Part shown: piece after piece, positions 29,396 through 39,405 of the stretch
Position numbering within the stretch: position 1 is the stretch's first letter
Layout: the number at the start of each line of letters is the position of its first letter
Source of the DNA: Symbiodinium microadriaticum
Lineage: Eukaryota; Sar; Dinophyceae; Suessiales; Symbiodiniaceae
Reading direction: 5' to 3'
NCBI GenBank assembly: GCA_001939145.1
Contig: LSRX01000255.1
Coordinates: 394,195 to 458,194 of the forward strand
DNA: 64,000 bases
Made by a program: the position numbers and the translations under genes
The notes under the pieces: generated by a model
Told to the model about the DNA's origin: nothing
The model's input: the letters and a program-made list of their open reading frames with translations, nothing else
The model's database searches: none

Positions 29396-30200
29396 AAAGT
29401 GGCAGTAGAGATAAACATACCCCCTTAAAAATAAAAGCACTTTCCGAGTTGTTATTGTGGACCCCCCTTTTAATACTAGGGGAAACGATTATTACGGGGC
29501 CGCAATAATTGCCAAGAATATTGCTTAAGGCTCCTAGGCAAAAGCAAAATGATTGTATGTGATGCCAATGGCCGCAAATCGGTTAGTTAAGGCCCCTATA
29601 TCACTGACATCCATCGCACCATGTAGACCCAAACCACTTGCGCAATCTGGCGCTCGAACAGGACTTTTGCGAGTCACACTCATGCCAGATTGTTCAGTTG
29701 CCGCGAGATTTTCTGCTGCAGCTTGCCTCGTCGATTGCATTTCAGTCAGGCTTCGTTATGGGGTCAAGACTCAAGACTAATGAATTAATTAGTTTATGCG
29801 AATCACGCATTCTTGCCGGACACCCATCCGTGGGCCTCAGAATGTCACAGACTGACAACACCTCCACGTCGGACTATCGCGGGATGGGCTAGGGGTCAGC
29901 CCCTCCGACAGGAAAACATGCCCCTCCTGGGCTGTCTGTGGATGTCCTGGACCTCCACTCGAAAATGCGACAGAAGGCGCGAGCGAGGCTTATGCAAGCC
30001 TCCAGGGCTGGGAGGTTTACACAAGTGCCAAATAAGACATTGTGATCCTTACGCCCCCCCCCCCCCTCTCTCTGCAAAACAGAGATTGCACGCGGATACT
30101 ACACGAAAACATCGAAAACAAATAGATAGCCGGGTCCTTGTTGTCAGGGCACCCTGAGGTACCCGATGTTTAAGAAATCCTCAGATATTCTGTCGCGCAG

Positions 30201-30239
30201 GATCGCCTCAAGCGCATCGAGAGGTTTCGCAAGCTCAAG
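30201..30239 (+). CDS. Helicase exon: region before motif V
   Basis: Encodes DRLKRIERFRKLK. The acceptor is TCGCGCAG and the donor GC; the intron enters a family B hairpin only 18 bp later. Confidence 0.75.
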
Positions 30240-32137
30240 GCTGGCTGTGCCACCCTACTTGGAGGTTCATTTTGTGGCTTAGGGTTTAGGGTTTAAGGTT
30301 CAGGGTTTTAGGGCTTATAGGGTTTAAGGTTCATGGGTAGTTACAAGTGCGGTTATATAAGTAGGGTAACTATAGTTATAACCCATATTAGGGGGTTTAT
30401 AGTAGTTATAAAATAAAAGTGCGGTTATAACTAGGGTAACTATAGTTATAGCCCATGTTAGGGGATTTATAAGCCCTACTTAAAACTACCCATGAAGCCT
30501 CCAAGTAAACCTTACACTATGTCCATAGGCCATCAATCCAAAGTCCGATCTCCTCAACTCTATGCCTAAAGCCTTGAACTGAACCTTACAGAGTAGTACG
30601 GCGCCCTTGTAAAAAGGACCCCCCAAAGAAGCCCTAAGTTCAAGAACTACCCATGTCGGTTTAGGGTTTAGGGTGCTTTGCTCACATCAGAATCTACTGC
30701 TCCGTTTCCGAAGAGGTGCTCCTACATGCAGAGCATTTGACAAACTCAGAGTCTGAACGTGAGTTTTCAAAATGCATCAGCACAGGCACAGGTACATTGA
30801 CATGCGCTGACATAGACTCGGTACATGGATGTAGAAATGCCGCACTTACATCTACATGGCACATGCTTACACCTGGCCCTGTGCCCGACAACCACAGAAT
30901 TGCTGGTGGCATCCAGGCAAACTCTGGGACCGCCAAATCCTAAACCGTGAGCCGTATTTGGCTCCCCGACTTTTTTGGAGCCAATGCACATGTCACTTCA
31001 AGCGTTTGATCGAAACATGGGCATCTAAAAGAAACAGTTGAGGGCGCTGCTGGCTTACTTTTGTAGCCTGAATTATTGAAAATATTATTCCTTTGGATCC
31101 CGTTACATGAGATTGTACTGAACCTGCCCCCAAAACATCCGAAACTAGGGCTTCCCAGACCCTGACTCCCTAAGTGGACAGTCCATCTGAGATGATGTAC
31201 TTGGAGGATGATGGGAGAGAGAGCAAGCGAGGTTACAAGTACCTTTAGTGGGGCTATAAGTAACTATAATAAGTATAGTTAAAGAGTAAAGTTACCCTAA
31301 AAAAAGGCCTAGTTACTAAGTCCCACGATCCTTTAAGTAATCCTGCAGCCCAGACTCCCCCAAGCCAAGGAAGCTCCAGTCGCCTAAAGTCCCTTTTTAA
31401 GGCTCCTCCAAGTCTACAGACTGGCTGAGCTCTACCTTACCCTACCAAAACCTATATTTCTGTAGGGTGCCTATACGTTCTACATCAGGGTTTCCATAAT
31501 CATAACTCTACACAAAAGTAGGGTTATTACAGTTTATGCTTGGTCCCGAGATCCCAAACTCTAAGCGTTGAAGACGGGGTTCGGCAAGCAGGATGCCCTG
31601 TTGGTGTGCACCGACATCGCAGCGCGAGGCTTGGGGGGGTGTGAGGGTGTAGGGCTTAGCGTTCAGGGTTTATGGTTTAGAGTTTGCTTGGCAATATTAG
31701 TCCTCAGTACAGCTGTAGTACAACATACCGCGCAGCCTGTTCGATTCATACAGGCCCCGAAATAGGAGCCTGATTTAGTTGAGGACTGTCTGATCAGAAA
31801 TCAGGTTTGGATGGCAGGCACTTTTGCAAGCTTTTGGTTTTGTTTGTTCGTTAATGTTGACATTCTTGGGTACTTGTTACTTGTTACAAGGTCTTGCAGC
31901 TGTAATGCAAGTCCTCGCTGACGGTTCACGGACCAGTATACGGTTAGAAATTCCCCTAACCCCAAACCCTAAACCATTTTCCAGTTGGTGGCTCCTTGGG
32001 TCTACTCAGTGCCCGTAGACCTCGAACCTCCTCCTTGTAAGTTGATGCGGCAGCAGGCCTCGACGTGCCGGATGTGTCTGCCGTTTTGCACTTCCAGGTG
32101 CACTGGCTTATGTTTGCATGTATATATATATACACAT

Positions 32138-32168
<31 letters not shown>

Positions 32169-35100
32169 GAAAGCGTCGCATACATATAATATATAATATA
32201 CTATATATATATATATATATTATATATATATATATATATATTATATATAATATATATTACATATATATATGGTATATAGAATTAGTATTTTCACATTCAG
32301 TTTTAAACGCTTCGCGTCGGCGGCTTCGGCCCGGTTCTACTTGAAGCAGGTGCATTGTTTCGGAAAGCAACAGGTAGGTCTCACAGGTTAGGTCTTGCGT
32401 GAAGGAGTACATTTGCTTCAGAATGTGTTTTTAATGCCAGTGTTTGTTTTCATGCTGAGGCTCTGAGCAATATTCCGACGCGAAAGGTGGCACATTCCCT
32501 GCATTATCCTATAGACAGCGCTTTAAAAATCGTATTACACTTCTGACTACAACCTCCCACATGTTGAAGGGGAACGGGGAATCAAGTTTGCCAAGGTATC
32601 CCAGAATTCCCGGGCCTTGGCATCAACTTCACGGATGATGTAAGCTAGCCTGTCTTTGTTGACTGTTTATGATTAGTATGAGTATGAATTTATGACTACT
32701 ATGATTTTTATGATTACTTGTATTCGTTATTTTCATTACTAATATTGTTGTCATTGTTATTATTATTGTCAGTATTATCGTATTGTAAGTATTAATGGCC
32801 AGTTCTATACATTGGGTTCGCTTCTCGGGTCCACGAAAGAGTATGGAAAGAGCAATCAGAACCCCAAAGGACACCCTAATTCAAGGTTTTTAATTTAGAG
32901 AACTACAAAACTCCCAAACCCAAAAACACCCCGAACCTGTAACATGAACTGTTGCAACAGCAGGGAGAAGACCAGCCACGAGAATCGCGCCCACTGCTAT
33001 CTGACTATCAGCACCGCATCACCCCACGTTGATTGTTTTGGTTTCAGGGGTTAGGCTGAGAACTGAGAACCCATCCAGGTGCAGCACCGTCTTCCTGGTC
33101 GTCGTAACATTCTTGGACTGTAGTATAGGGGCCTTAACAATTAGAATAGGGTTTGGGGGCCCATTATACTATAATTATAAGAAGGAACCTCCAAAACCCT
33201 GTTCCAATTATATAGGCCCCTACATTGGTGGTTTTGTTTGTGGCGGCCTTCGTCTCTTGGTTCCTCCAGGCTCCTCGTGGCTCGGAGGTGTTCGTCCATC
33301 GCAGCGGGCGTACGGCCCGCGCCGGGAGGGCAGGACTGGGATGGAACGGAGTTGAAAATATAAACCTCAAGAAAACAAGAAATTGCAGTGTTCCCTTCTG
33401 ACAGTCGGTGTTCCGGCTGACAATCAACGATATAACTGCATGGAGGTCCACGTTATTGCTAATGCTGCCTCTGCGTCTGCCGCTACTGTTGCGACCACGA
33501 TTCGGGGGTCTGAGCCTGCAGGCCTAGGATGTCGAGCAGCTATCTTTTGGGAGCCCGATGGTTTAAGCTTCGTAGATTCCTCGAAGACGTCTCCGGGCGG
33601 CGTTTCGGCGTGTCGCAGCGGCAATAGCAGCGAGGAATCAATGACCTCACCACCTATTTAGGAACAGCAGCATCAATCGTCGAAGATCTAGTAAGGGCTC
33701 CACTACTACTGACATCAGTATCGCACGCATCATGATAATCATGGTCTGGGTGCTCCTTAGGTTACCTTGTCCTCGGCAGCTTGGCTGGAAGGAGAGACCA
33801 TCGCCTTCGTGTCGCCGAATGACATCCGCCATTGGGGCAAGGCACTGTTCCTTCATGCGCAGATTCGCCGACTTACCATGGTTGGGGTTTCGGCTAGGGG
33901 CTTTAGCTACGAGCTACTTGTTGTTTTGCTTCATGAAGACGATCACAGCCTGTGATGGGAGTCTTCTCGCTCAAGCCTCATGGGCCTCATCGACACGAAT
34001 GCCAGTGAGGGGTTTTGCAGACCAGCAATGTTGTACTACTAGCAGCGAAAAGGCAGCAAATGGTACGGATCTGAACTGCATCATTAACAACACAGTAGAC
34101 AGTGACAACTCAATTGATCACAGCACCGGATGCTGCGAATAAATGCCATCAAGCGTAAGATGAGGGAGTCTTTCTCAGTGTAGGTGCACCAGCGAAAACA
34201 TCCACTGGGTAAACATCCTGTGTTGGAGGTATTTGTTATGACATAGCGCAGCACCGTCACAGCCTGCGTGTCGTTCTGAGTAAACGGCACAGAACTATTT
34301 CAACATTGCCAGGATCCCAGAAATACTGCACGACCCAAATGTCTAAAGGCGAAAATCTCCCAACGCCGGCAAAAAAAAGCCCGAAGCCCTCATTTCTGAA
34401 ACACCGGCAATAGCCGTGAACTCTCGTCACCACCAAAAACCCGAAACCCCTAAACCCTAAACTACACCCTAAAACCCTAAATCCTTAAGCCCTGAACTAC
34501 ACCCTAAACCCCTAAACCCCTAAGCCCTAAGCCTCCAACATCCACGGGGCCCCCCCAAAGGCCCCTTCATCCCTAGTTTCAGGTCTACCAAGCCGTTGGG
34601 GTCACGAAGGACTGGGGTTTAGGGATGTCGGAGTTGTTTAGGCTTTAGGGTTTAGAGTTTTAGGGGTTTAGGGGTTCAGGGTTTAGAGTTTTAGAGGTTT
34701 AAGGCTTTAGGGTCTAGAGTTTTAGGGGTTTAGGGGTTCAGGGTTTAGAGTTTTAGAGGTTTAAGGCTTTAGGGTTTAGAATTTTATGGGTTTAGGGGTT
34801 TAGGGTTTAGAGCTGTAGGGGTTGAGGGGGGTTTAGGGTTCAGAGCTTTAGGGGTTTAGGGGTCTAGGGTTTAGAGCTGTAGGGGTTTAAGGGTTTAGGG
34901 TTTAGAGTTGTATGGGTTTAGGGGTTTAGGGTTTAGAGCTGTAGGGGTTGAGCGGGGTTTAGGGTTTAGAGCTTTAGGGGTTTCGGGGTTTAGGGTTTAG
35001 AGCTGTTGGGGTTTAGGGGTTTAGGGTTCAGGGGAGTTCAGGCTTCAGAGAATTGCGAGCTTCCAGAAGACCGGCGGATTTGCTAGGTGCCAGCAAAATG

Positions 35101-37729
35101 TAAGGTCTACTTCTTGAGTGCCCTGCTGACGAGTATAGTGCTTAGGCCTGAAGTCTGGAAAATGCTTGCAGCTAGAGGCCTTGAGAGTGTTGCTTGTTTT
35201 CCGGTGGGTGGTGTCCAGGCGTTTTTGCTTTAGGGTTTAGGACTCCAAATCTTGAGTGGTTGAGAGCTTCGGTTCTTGTCCTGCCTGATTGGAAAGTTCC
35301 CTAAAACCCAGAAGGCCTCGCGCAGTCAGGAGCGGGTGGAAGCGGTTCCCCTCGTCCCAGAGGCCATCAACGCAGCGAAGGAGGCAGTGCTGCTTGCTAT
35401 GTCAGAGATGATGCGTTGCTTTCTTGTTTTGTTTAACTTGCAGGGTCGATGGTTTCAGGCTGTAGAAGTCAGCTTCGGCAGAATCGTGAGTATCATGCCG
35501 ATGTCCCGACGACTGTCCCCCATCCCTAGAGCTGTTTTCCGCTCACCACTGTCTTTGTTGCAGTGTTTGCTAGCCAGCTCGTCATGACAAGCCGCTTCAA
35601 CATAAGCCTTAGCCTCAAACGGCACCCAACCCAATCTTACAACAGGCCCAGTCACTAATATCAAGATCACCGTTACAACGCTCCATAAACAAATTGTCCA
35701 CCACACGTCCAAAACCCGGCTCAAGACAGCGAGTTCCCGAGAGCAGCCTGAAAGCTTTCTCCAGCTAGACAGGTGACACCCCAGGCGATCTGAACATTCC
35801 TGAACCCTGATACCCAACACCCCAAACCCTGAACCACGGACCGAAATCATCCTAAAACCCTGAAGCCCCCAAAGGCCCTAAACCCCTAAACCCCTAAACC
35901 CTAAACCTTATAAAGCCTACCAACCCTAAACCCCTAAAGCCCTAAAGCCCTGAGATCCCTCCCGAAAAAAGCCCCCGGCGAAGCAGAGAGCCGACCCGAG
36001 GCTGCCAGGTTAGCCGCCGACCTGGAAAAGAAGGTTTGCTGGGTTTTATGGGTTTAGGGCTTAAGGGTTTAAGGGTTTGGGGTTTAAGGGTTTGGGGTTT
36101 AAGGGTTTCGGTTTTGACAACAGTTGCTTCGGGAAGAAAGCGTTTTTAGGAGTCAGAGGTTTTTCGGCTTATTGTACGGCTTAGACATGATTTTAGGGGT
36201 TCGGGGTTAGGCGTCGAGGAATTCATTCGGGTTCCAAGTTCCAACCGTTGGGGCTGCAGGGTTTTAGGAAGTGCTAGGGCTTTGTGCTTCTGTAGGGTTC
36301 AGGCTTTGCGGCTTTTGTGTTTGGGGCTGAGGGTTTTTAACGGTATTGCGGGGTGGCTGCGGGGGGCGGGAGTCATGGCGCTTTGCTGGATCTTGTGTGT
36401 GTGTGTGTGCTTTGCAGAGGGTGTGTTCTCAGTCAGGACTCCCGAGAGGTGTGCGGTGATCGCCAAAAGGTGCCCTAATATCCTTCTCCGGCTCCGGGGC
36501 TTTAGGGTTTAGGGTTTGGATCTAGGGCGCAAGGGATTGCGTGTTTGGATTCTGGCCAAATACAGCAGTAAGGGCCCATCACATGGTAAGTGCTGCATGG
36601 GCTGCGCATTCAAGTTGCAATGTCCGTGGTATCAGAAAAGGATGAAACTGTGCCCTGCCTTGCCAGTGCGCTGAATACTCTGCAACTTCGGATTTTGTTT
36701 TTAAACCACTGTGGGGACAGCCACATGGCTACAGCGCTCACAGAAGCCCCACAAACCAGCGCCCCGACCCCGACCTGAGACCCTCGAATCCAACAGCCGA
36801 AGCCCCTAAAGCCTGAATCTCAATCGCCGAGCCCTGACCGGCAGGAAATTCTTGTTCGGGCATGCACAGCTTTTCCCATGGGTCCCAGTGCCCCATAGCT
36901 CATAGTCCGCTACATACGCCCAATTCTAACCCCTGGCTTCTGCAATCATTGCAATCATATACCAAATTTCCTCATCATTGGGTACGTTGTAGCGTTGGTT
37001 TGGGGCAAGCCCGAAACCGCCACAAATTTTTGTAGATCCCAATAAAGCACCTTATAGCCTTGCATACCCCTATAAAGATTCATGATGTAAACTAAACCCC
37101 TAAAGCCCTGTTATGAAGCATCCAGAATTCCTTGGAGGTCCACCAGACGTCTAAAGCCTCCAATGAGAAAAGTTGGCTGCGGCGTGCAGCCGAGGAGGCA
37201 GTTGCTACTGGAACCCATGCAGTACATCACGAGTATGCATATCTGCGGTCATGTACCCTACGCCTACGCCCTAAGCCCTGATTCACACGTGTGCTCTCGG
37301 GGGCCAGCCTTTAGAGGAGGAATGCTGAGGTTGTCGACGATACCGTTGTTGTTGTTTCTCCTTCAATTTTGGAGGTGGCTGCTGCTGTATACAAGTGAGG
37401 AAGCCTGTCGCACAGACAAAGGTTTAGGAGTTTAGGGTTTTTGATTTGTGCGTGGTACACCACGAGAACTGTCCGGATTTGCGACCATGGGGCACAACTC
37501 TGCCGTTTAGTCTTGCCTCCATGTGTTTTGCTTAGTGCATTGACTATCGTCATCGGGAACATGCAGGGTGTAAGCTGATGTCGATGAGGCCAGGAGAGAC
37601 CTTGAAGAACCTGTTGGAGACCATCCGTATACACTAATAACATACTTTATAAGATTGTACGTACAATATGATGATATACTATAATATGCTATAACTATAT
37701 ACATATATAAATAGAGTTATATATATAGG

Positions 37730-37760
<31 letters not shown>

Positions 37761-38848
37761 CTGTGTGTGTGTGTGTGTATAGTCGCCCGAGTCTTCTGGC
37801 CCCTCCCCCACTCCCAAATCCCAAACTCTAAACCCTTGGCCCAGCCCTCAGGCAGACCTGGTCCTCGAGGAGGGCGATGAAGATTTGGACCGCGGCCGCA
37901 AAGCAGCCAAGCCGGCCAGTGGTGTAGGGCTTTGGGGTTTTGGGTTTAGGGTTTAGGGGCTTTGGGGTTTAGGGGTTTTGGGGTTTGGGGGTTTTGGGGT
38001 TTAGAGGTTTTGGGGTTTTGGGGCTTCGGGGTTGTGTGTTTTATGCGTGCATTTAGGGGTGTTTGCGATCCATCTTGCGTTGTCTTGTAGGACTCACGTT
38101 ATCCTGTGGATCTATACAGTACTGGGCTTCATGGAGTGCAGGCTTGTCATTGTTTGCTATGTTAGTCGTCATCACCGGACCCATCAATACTCCGAGGGAT
38201 CTCCACCAGAAGCATCATCATCATTGGCAGCATCACCATAGATCAGTTCAATCATCAAGCCTTAGAAGTCGTACCTGGTCATTATGCAGCTCCTTGCAGG
38301 TTGAGAGCAAATGAAAGTCGCAGTGATGCTGATGCGAACAGTATATATCTGCATTCCGATCAATGCTATAGTCGCGCCTACAACACCGGCTGAACGTAGT
38401 TGCTACACCCTCATTTTGGAAATTCGAAACCGAGGACTGGGAAGCTGAAAGCTTGCATGACTCAGCCCCATTCCTAAGGCGAGCAAGTGCCAAACATAAA
38501 CCATTGAAGCCTGAACCTAGCCACCACCAAAGCCCAACACTCACAAGCACCCCACCCCACACCTTTGCCCCAAACCTGAAGCCTCGACTTTACAATTCTA
38601 AGCCAGGCGCCCAACAAGGCGCTTTGGGGCCTTTTCCAGCAGCTGCAGGCCTGGGTTTGGGATGTCGGCTTTTGCGGAGCTTGATCGCTTGTTTCGAGAA
38701 TCCTAGTTTTAGGGTTTGCGGTTGAGATTAAAGGTGTAGGTAGCCTGAATCCTATTCTCAGGAGCGGGTGCGCCGGGCGCCGCGGCAGTCGGGCGCACAG
38801 CGACTGTCAAAGCGACAGCGGCTGCAGATCGCACGTCGTGGCAAGTGA
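30201..38848 (+). CDS. DEAD-box RNA helicase, DDX24/MAK5-like, C-terminal half in at least 10 exons
   Basis: ATP-dependent RNA helicase; the DDX24/MAK5 subfamily acts in large ribosomal subunit assembly in the nucleolus. Exons 30201-30239, 31574-31628, 32057-32097, 33270-33333, 33780-33841, 34583-34609, 35330-35383, 35989-36033, (37190 onward, uncertain), 37852-37914 and 38762-38848. The frame is continuous from 30201 to 36033. They encode RLKRIERFRK (before motif V), CTDIAARGLDVPD (motif V), HRSGRTARAG (motif VI), then the linker ETIAFVSPNDIRHWGK and a charged C-terminal tail ending in RLQIARRGK and TGA. The tail order matches DDX24/MAK5 (basic end, PEAINAAKEAV helix, LAADLEKK). Motifs Q, I, Ia, II (DEAD) and III were not found upstream, so the 5' half is either in unrecognised exons or missing. 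Donors: GC (5), GA (2), GT (2). Confidence 0.8.
30258..30507. repeat. Hairpin element, family B, expanded and invaded by telomere-like repeats
   Basis: Starts TACTTGGAGGTTCAT and ends CATGAAGCCTCCAAGTA. The left arm is interrupted by about 50 bp of TTTAGGG-type sequence and then restarts as GGTTCATGGGTAGTTA. The interior AGGGTAACTATAGTTATA is present twice. Confidence 0.7.
30508..31573. other. Helicase intron, remainder
   Basis: No exon recognised. A degenerate family B-like element lies at about 31195-31330 (TACTTGGAGG ... AAGTAACTATAATAAGTATA). Confidence 0.5.
31574..31628 (+). CDS. Helicase exon: motif V
   Basis: Encodes TGFGKQDALLVCTDIAAR plus one base. Acceptor GTTGAAG, donor GC. The one leftover G joins GC at 32057 to make Gly of ARGLD. 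Confidence 0.9.
32057..32097 (+). CDS. Helicase exon: end of motif V
   Basis: Encodes LDVPDVSAVLHFQ after the shared Gly codon. Acceptor CAGCAG, donor GTGCAC. Confidence 0.85.
32105..32280. repeat. TA microsatellite
   Basis: Long (TA)n with short ACACAT and GAAAGCG interruptions. From 32281 to 33123 I see only unique intron sequence. Confidence 0.9.
33124..33228. repeat. Hairpin element, family A
   Basis: ATAGGGGCCTTAACAATTAG and the right end CCAATTATATAGGCCCCTAC are inverted complements with a few mismatches. It ends about 40 bp before the motif VI exon. Confidence 0.75.
33270..33333 (+). CDS. Helicase exon: motif VI
   Basis: Encodes APRGSEVFVHRSGRTARAGR then A plus one base. HRSGRTAR binds ATP gamma-phosphate. 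GCAG occurs at both intron ends; only the GA-donor register keeps the frame with 33780. Confidence 0.9.
33334..33779. other. Helicase intron
   Basis: Contains an open frame of about 90 codons on + but no recognisable motif; treated as intron because the flanking exons join directly in phase. Confidence 0.6.
33780..33841 (+). CDS. Helicase exon: post-motif VI linker
   Basis: Encodes WLEGETIAFVSPNDIRHWGK. It corresponds to the GLSLMLIGPED-type segment after motif VI in DEAD-box proteins. Donor GC. Confidence 0.85.
33842..34582. other. Helicase intron
   Basis: No exon motif seen. A CCCTAAA-type tract occupies about 34440-34535 immediately before the next exon. Confidence 0.6.
34583..34609 (+). 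CDS. Helicase 27-nt microexon
   Basis: Encodes VYQAVGVTK. Acceptor TTTCAG, donor GA; phase 0 on both sides. It joins HWGK to ERVEAVPLVPEAINAAKE in the order expected for DDX24-like proteins. Confidence 0.75.
34615..35040. repeat. TTTAGGG tract with higher-order repeat
   Basis: Over 400 bp of TTTAGGG units with a longer period: GTTTAGAGTTTTAGGGGTTT and GTTTAGAGCTGTAGGGGTT recur many times. It starts right after the microexon donor. Confidence 0.9.
35330..35383 (+). CDS. Helicase exon: helical segment
   Basis: Encodes ERVEAVPLVPEAINAAKE. Acceptor CAGTCAG; donor taken as GC. The exact 3' end is the least certain among these exons. Confidence 0.7.
35384..35988. other. Helicase intron
   Basis: Nothing recognisable apart from a CCCTAAA tract at about 35870-35955. 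Confidence 0.6.
35989..36033 (+). CDS. Helicase exon: charged tail
   Basis: Encodes SRPEAARLAADLEKK. Acceptor AGCAGAG, donor GTTTGC, phase 0 at both ends. Confidence 0.75.
36034..37851. other. Helicase intron(s) with one candidate exon
   Basis: A candidate exon begins at 37190 after GCGTGCAG and reads PRRQLLLEPMQ, which fits the LxxLLxxPL segment of this family, but its donor is unclear. TA/TG microsatellites lie at 37660-37780. Confidence 0.45.
37852..37914 (+). CDS. Helicase exon: acidic tail
   Basis: Encodes ADLVLEEGDEDLDRGRKAAK then P. Acceptor CCTCAG; a GC donor after CCG keeps the phase with the last exon. Confidence 0.7.
37925..38035. repeat. TTTGGGG/TTTAGGG tract
   Basis: Alternating GGGTTTTGGGG and TTTAGGG units directly after the acidic-tail exon. 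From 38036 to 38761 no further exon is recognised. Confidence 0.85.
38762..38848 (+). CDS. Helicase terminal exon with stop
   Basis: 28 codons and TGA, very basic: ERVRRAPRQSGAQRLSKRQ then RLQIARRGK. Acceptor ATTCTCAG. Another frame is open longer but gives an Ala/Gly/Thr-rich run; the basic reading fits a nucleolar helicase tail. Confidence 0.65.
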   Translation, partial: ERVRRAPRQSGAQRLSKRQRLQIARRGK

Positions 38849-39405
38849 ATCTGAAGGCTGGGTATCGGTGTGTCTGCCTGGAGCTGGGTGGCAAGCTATG
38901 TTTGTGTATGCATGTCTGGATGGATGGGTTACGTAGGTCTTGAGTAATTAAGAGTGTGTCTGTTTGGCAAATTAGTGGTCTCCAGGATTGCAACTTCGAA
39001 GGTTTGGCAGAGCTTGGAGGTTGTAATGATCATCATTAGCCTACGTCTTCCCAAGCGAAAGACCATGCAATGCACCTCACCTGAGGGCTTTGAGCAATCG
39101 TGTGTCTTGCAAGTCTTGCGATTAGATCGGTTGTGCAGGCAAGCGGTGCAGCATGCTTCAGCTGCCGAGCATGCAAACTCCTTGCTGCCCAGAAAGAGAG
39201 GATGCCCGCTGCACTTTGTCCGAGCTTTCTAGCCTGCTACAGCTGCAAAGAGACAGACCTCTGGACGCTGCAGTCTTGAAATTCACTTAATGACTTAGTG
39301 AGGCTTGCGGAGCGTGCCTGAAAGTTTGCGCGTCTGTCGACCAGCTCAAGCTCAGTGGGACTGCGGGCTTTCTGCCTTAGTCAGACTCTGCGCTTTGTGA
39401 GCACC
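38849..39405. other. Intergenic region, helicase to phosphate carrier
   Basis: About 560 bp, short as usual within a same-strand block. It has no telomere-like repeats. CTGCCTTAG (AG at 39379-39380), 25 nt before the carrier ATG, is a plausible spliced-leader acceptor. Confidence 0.55.

Larger units (their letters stand above)
24092..30200. other. 6-kb stretch with no confirmed gene
   Basis: It should contain the 3' end of the kinase and the 5' half of the helicase, but I found no motif to prove either. Weak exon candidates: 25039-25090 (after GTGCGCAG, Arg/Ala-rich), 25758-25835 (Ser/Pro/Arg-rich, beginning MFSTCFSGSGKESPRRP) and 26103-26140 (after TTGGCAG). The rest is microsatellite (24540-24850; 26330-26370), tandem repeat (25880-26085), a GAT array (28045-28280) and a hexamer array (29235-29395). 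Confidence 0.5.

Noticed and set aside
29230-29508. SR-like protein from the AGAGCA array
   Set aside because: The composition follows directly from hexamer repetition and no splice sites or flanking domain support an exon.
33383-33661. 92-codon + strand frame between helicase exons
   Set aside because: The exons on either side (33333 and 33780) join directly in phase and match the helicase family without any insert.
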